From Leucaena leucocephala (taxonomy: Eukaryota > Streptophyta > Magnoliopsida > Fabales > Fabaceae), in contig CM073542.1 of assembly GCA_037074615.1 (NCBI GenBank), forward strand, positions 21,213,568 to 21,277,567: a DNA stretch of 64,000 bases. Direction: 5' to 3'. This document shows, piece after piece, positions 60,847 to 64,000 of this stretch. The position numbers and the translations under genes are program-made. How positions within the stretch are numbered: position 1 is the first letter of the stretch; each line of letters opens with the position of its first letter. Below the pieces are notes generated by a model, which saw nothing but the letters and a program-made list of their open reading frames with translations, was not told the DNA's origin and made no database searches.

Positions 60847-63529
60847 ACCTCAAACTAAAATCATCTCAGAATTCTAATAATAACTTATGTAATATCTTCT
60901 TTATAATTTTTAATTTTTTTTTTCAATTTCAAAACAAATTATATCAATGTCTTCCTCTCTAAACTTCACTTTCAACAACTCAATTCTATTTACATCAAGA
61001 TCCATATTCAAAATCATTTTCCAACCTTAATATCTTTGTTCTAATATTACTATTAAGCTTCAAAACATAATCCCATAAGTTGAAACTTCTATTTATCATC
61101 TCAGCTTCTGAAATCATCATTTTAATAGCTGAAAATCCACCCCCAACATAAAGCATATCCTTAAACAATAAGAAATAATCAATTACAACTTTATATTTTA
61201 CTAAACTTCTTTAACCCTTTCTACATTGACTTCAAAGACCTTAAAGCTGTAAAAATCAAGATTACAACTCCTGTTTCGGAATCGAAAATCCATAGCCATA
61301 GCCACAAATGCTCACTGACTAAACACCAGAGACAACATTCTATTTTTAGTAATTCTCTAGTACCATATAAATTCTTTGTTCTGCTTTCTCTTTTTACTTG
61401 CACTAATGGTATCAGAGGATCACGTAGAACAAAGAAGTAGAGCGAAGCTATTAGACATCACATTATTATGAGGTGAAGCAAGAAACAAAAAGAACTTAAA
61501 AGCAAGCTTATTCAAAATAACTCACAATATCATCAGTTGGTGGCGTCCCCAGAGGCATCTCACAGCTCTCAATTAGAGTCTAGTAGTTGTCAACCTCATT
61601 GCAGTGGATTACACCCTCCTACTCCTCCTTTTCAAGGGAGTATATTGAGAAACATAGCTAATATATATTTTAATAGAATTTAAATATTAAAAATAATAAT
61701 ATTCCTCAAATCTTTAATATATAACATATTTAATTAAATTAAATTAAATTAAAAAATTAGTTAATATCACATGCATTTTTTAAAATATTGTAACGATCTT
61801 CCTAAACTTATTTTCTATTTATTTTTTTTATATTTGATTATTGTTAAAAGAGTATATCAATTAGAATTATTTAAAAAAATTAATAAAAATAGAAAATAGG
61901 TTTATAATTAGAATTAAGATCAACCTTAAACTACGTCTTATATTAAAAATTAAAGGACTAATATAATTTTCAAGAAGTTTTTAAAGTTATAAGAAAAATG
62001 ATAATAGAATTTTAGTGGGGTTGTGCTTTATTGCGATTGAATATATGAGAGAACTATTGTATTTGTTATTTTTCTTAGTCTTGTCGTTCAGCCAAGAGAA
62101 AAGTAAATATTACCACTTTCTATCTATATTATAAATATCGGTGTCTAACTCTCCGCCCAGCAAGTAAATAATTAAATAAGAAAATTTATATTAAATTATT
62201 TATATCCACATCATTAAGTTTTCAAATATCATTCTATGTGTTTTATTTTTTTAATATTTTTATTTAACTTAAACTAACTTAAAAAAAATAGCACATATAA
62301 TAAAATATAAAAAATTTGATATAATAGATGTAAAAAAAAATAATATAAATATGACCAGATAATTAAATTTTTATACCAGCACGACTAACTCTAGTCTCCA
62401 CATAATTCGATCCTATTGATCCACCAAAATCATTTCTCATACACTGACTATCTCGTGTGACGTGGCATTGTCACATTATACGAACTTTTTAATTACACTT
62501 ACACATTATACGAACTTTTTAATTACACTTAGTTCAGTATAATATTTTGCTTAAAGATATACTAAATGTTTTTAATATTCTTAATGAATTTGATTTATGT
62601 AATAGCTCTTAGCTAATTGGACTAAAAAGAACTTCAAAGACGAAAAGAAATTAAATTTTATTTTTTATTTTATGTTTTTCAAAGTGAAATATTCTCTTAT
62701 TTTATTATATTAAATCATAAATAAAATTGATTATGCTTCAATTTTCCCGTGAAATAACACGTCTAAACAATTTCATCTAAGAGAAGGCGTGACTTAAATA
62801 TTATTTTGATTAAATTCTCTGAATAACACTCCTTTAAATATAAAAATAATAATAGAAAAATAAAAGAAATAAATCCCGAAAATAGTTTTTAGAAAAAGAA
62901 ATCACTTCTTCCAGAAAAATCTCATTTCATCTGTGTTTGAAAACTCTCCAAACTTATGTTTGGGTAAAACTTAAGTTTTGAGAAATTTTAAAACAAACAG
63001 TTATATTTGTTCAAAATGACTTTTGGACAAAACTATAGTTTAAAATTAAGGTTTCAGATAACTAGGTCAAAGTAGCTTATGGAACAATTAAAGAGATTAT
63101 AGACTAACCAATTACTATATTATCCCTACTTTTTCTTATACCCTCTCTCCTCTCTCCTCTACACTATCTCTCATCTCTCATTTCTTTTCTATACCCTCTC
63201 ATCTCTCCTTTCTTTTCTACACTATCTCTCCTCTCACATCTCTCTTCTACACCCTCTCATCTTTCTCATCTCTCATCTCTCATCTCTCATCTCTCATCTC
63301 TTATCTTTCCTCTCTTCTATATTTAATAATCATACCCTGTTTTGTAATTTACCAATAATAAAAATAGTTTTAGAAATAATTATCCGAACACTCATTTATT
63401 TAAAACTATTTTTTTTCATAATCTCTTCTCCATAAGTAATTTTTTAAAAACTACTCAAAAACTCTTTTTTTTTTCTTAAGCCATTTTTCAAACTCTTATA
63501 TAAATGAACCTATAATCCAAGTCCATAAC
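60847..63529. other. AT-rich DNA without recognised genes
   Basis: No gene is supported. A TGGTATCAGAGG at 61407-61418 resembles an initiator-tRNA primer site, but I found no LTR ending just before it. A direct repeat of CACATTATACGAACTTTTTA lies near 62470-62525. Sequence at 62940-63500 has imperfect inverted words (AAAACTTAAGTTTTGAG) that might be a small inverted-repeat element. Confidence 0.5.
63125..63320. repeat. (TCTCAT)n-type pyrimidine microsatellite
   Basis: Runs of CTCTCAT, TCTCCT and TCTTTTCT on the plus strand, most regular at about 63258-63302. Confidence 0.9.
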
Positions 63530-63679
63530 ATGCTTGGTTTTGGGTGTGGGACACAAATAAAGAGATCGCATGGAGCCCCCCCGCAGTTCCCAATACTTCC
63601 CTTCCTCTTCACTCGTCACTCTTCGTACCGTGTGGCTCCCTCCGCGGCTTGGTTCTCTCTCGCATCCTCCCTAATTCCG
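63530..63679 (+). other. Possible first exon of a host gene running off the window
   Basis: A GC-richer stretch in AT-rich DNA ends in CTAATTCCG followed by GTTAGT, a plausible splice donor at 63680, then T-rich intron-like sequence. A 76-codon frame starts at 63530 but shows no motif, so this could equally be a 5' UTR. Weak support. Confidence 0.25.
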
Positions 63680-64000
63680 GTTAGTTCACTCATGCGAATT
63701 CCAAATTTTAAGCTTTTTTCATTGATTTTCTTTTTGTCTACCTATATTTTTAGTCGGTAATCATTCTGTTTTTATTAGTTTATTTTTTAAGTTTAGACCC
63801 CAAGTTGAAATTTTTTGTCCTTGGGACAATTCTTGAATTCGTACTTGATTTTCCTTCCTTTCGGAGTTCTATTATTATTTCCCCATAGTTCATCGGGGTT
63901 ATGAATTATTTTCAAATGAACACGGTACAGTATGTTTCTTGTGTTCTTCCTGTTCTTTATTGCGCTCATGACTGAAATGAAATGTACCAATTTGTCTGTT

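Noticed and set aside
61407..61418. Primer-binding site TGGTATCAGAGG of another LTR element
   Set aside because: No LTR end ending in CA, no second LTR and no coding remnant could be linked to it. A chance match remains possible.

Overview
The window is nuclear DNA of a flowering plant. It is AT-rich with spliceosomal introns, TIR-NBS-LRR (TNL) resistance-gene sequence and several classes of plant transposable element. TNLs are a eudicot rather than a grass feature, so a eudicot is likely; the species cannot be told from sequence alone. No housekeeping gene is evident. The window is a resistance-gene cluster being broken up by transposons.

Layout. 1-1965 is the end of a long Gypsy LTR that abuts the LRR region of a TNL gene (1923-5173, minus strand). 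That gene has intact TIR and NB-ARC domains but a truncated LRR. 5174-12130 holds its promoter, a duplicated copy of its 5' flank, a 779-bp hAT-like element with an 8-bp target-site duplication (7408-8186), and AT-rich DNA. 12140-12755 is a frameshifted NB-ARC fragment. 14016-18760 is a complete CACTA element with GGCGAC/GTCGCC subterminal repeats. It carries one six-exon TnpA-like (Transposase_24) gene and no recognisable TNPD transposase. 19683-21910 is a plus-strand LTR fragment that abuts a second TNL remnant (21910-23945), which is a pseudogene with several stops.

25178-48892 is a Ty1/copia element with 343-bp LTRs and 5-bp target-site duplication CCATT. Inside its reverse transcriptase, within the tyrosine codon of the YVDD box, sits a 17.2-kb Ty3/gypsy insertion (30132-47334, minus strand, target-site duplication GTTTA). 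That insertion has three 3.43-kb LTRs and two 3453-bp internal regions in the order LTR-int-LTR-int-LTR, with an exact 6885-bp period. The internal regions keep only the 3' half of a Tekay/Del-like chromovirus pol (RT C-terminus, RNase H, integrase, chromodomain), broken by stops.

49072-61000 is a graveyard of the same Gypsy family: an older element (49072-about 54515), an inverted truncated LTR (about 54530-56803) and a solo LTR with target-site duplication ATATA (57337-60841). 61000-64000 is AT-rich with a TCTCAT microsatellite and, at the right edge, a possible first exon of a host gene.

The most interesting signals are two. One is a tRNA-like pair of Pol III A-box/B-box motifs near the pol-proximal end of every LTR of this Gypsy family that I could inspect, including old, young, plus- and minus-strand copies. 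The other is the tandem three-LTR array that splits the catalytic box of its host Copia element. All alignments were done by eye.
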